A model generated the notes under the pieces. It saw only the letters and a list, made by a program, of their open reading frames with translations. It searched no databases and was not told the DNA's origin. Source: an uncultured Paenibacillaceae bacterium (GTDB taxonomy: Bacteria > Bacillota > Bacilli > Aneurinibacillales > Aneurinibacillaceae). Taken from it: a stretch of DNA of 61,198 nucleotides. The translations under genes were made by a program, and so were the position numbers. Location: assembly GCA_937874515.1 (NCBI GenBank), contig CALNBV010000256.1, positions 1 through 61,198 of the forward strand, written 5' to 3'. Positions 61,137 to 61,198 of this stretch are shown here, one piece after another. How positions within the stretch are numbered: position 1 is the first letter of the stretch; every line of letters starts with the position of its first letter.

Positions 61137-61198
61137 AAATAAATAAAGTGGATTTTATAACCAGTGCCGTATCACCGGCCCAATATCCAACAGGAGCC
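61133..61198 (+). CDS. engB: ribosome biogenesis GTPase EngB/YsxC (5' end only)
   Basis: Only the first 22 codons are present. The ATG overlaps the lon stop (ATGA). MKINKVDFITSAVSPAQYP resembles the N-terminus of YsxC (SAV-x-PEQYP), and ysxC follows lon in B. subtilis. The GTPase motifs lie beyond the window. Confidence 0.85.
   Translation, partial: MKINKVDFITSAVSPAQYPTGA

Noticed and set aside
1..61198. CRISPR arrays, prophage, toxin-antitoxin or defence systems
   Set aside because: No direct-repeat/spacer array, phage structural gene or recognisable defence gene was seen in the window.

Overview
The window comes from an endospore-forming member of the Bacillales (Firmicutes), AT-rich and not Bacillus subtilis itself. 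Evidence is the spore genes sspI, gerE and gerM, strong Shine-Dalgarno sites, frequent TTG/GTG starts, T-box, S-box and BirA control, and gene order matching several B. subtilis neighbourhoods (yuiC-yuiD-pepA; sspI-ysgA-pheST-zapA-cvpA-mutS2; fadD-ech-etfBA-trxA-uvrC; sdhCAB-ysmA-gerE-racE-gerM-rph-rdgB-ysnB; ysoA-tig-clpX-lonB-lon-engB). The match is from memory of family order, not a search.

Layout. 1-2742: 3D-domain cell-wall protein (5' cut off), YuiD, leucyl aminopeptidase. 2743-9195: T-box-controlled ilvBNC-leuAB operon that stops at a terminator without leuCD. 9200-10923: metallophosphoesterase, then a decayed IS605/IS1341-type element whose TnpB lost its middle but which keeps a recognisable right-end/omega-RNA region. 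11016-15766: B12-type radical SAM protein, M42 aminopeptidase, sspI, a Ktr/Trk potassium regulatory subunit, an rRNA methyltransferase. 15755-22959: Phe T-box, pheST, zapA, cvpA, mutS2. 22977-33007: a cell-wall/S-layer glycan island (nucleotide-sugar dehydrogenase, glycosyltransferases, O-antigen-ligase-type polymerase, MurJ-type flippase, and a CsaB pyruvyltransferase fused to a glycosyltransferase) between mutS2 and fadD. 33154-37532: fatty-acid activation/oxidation and electron transfer flavoprotein. 37540-38435: trxA flanked by two copies of a structured repeat. 38479-46958: uvrC, bioY (BirA operator), metX (SAM riboswitch), sdhCAB, bioB (BirA operator). 47080-52413: thioesterase, hypothetical, gerE, murI, gerM, rph, rdgB, ysnB. 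52439-61198: a TPR protein, then the proteostasis block tig-clpP-clpX-lonB-lon and the start of engB.

The genes are mostly housekeeping, arranged in short operons with clear terminators. The accessory signals most worth attention are the paired structured repeat around trxA (37573-37798 and 38314-38435), the miniaturised TnpB element, the CsaB-glycosyltransferase fusion with its glycan island, a 28-residue membrane peptide gene after mutS2, and a terminator hairpin inside two overlapping convergent genes. Many start codons were moved from the longest possible reading frame to the position that fits the ribosome binding site. No rRNA, tRNA or CRISPR array was seen.
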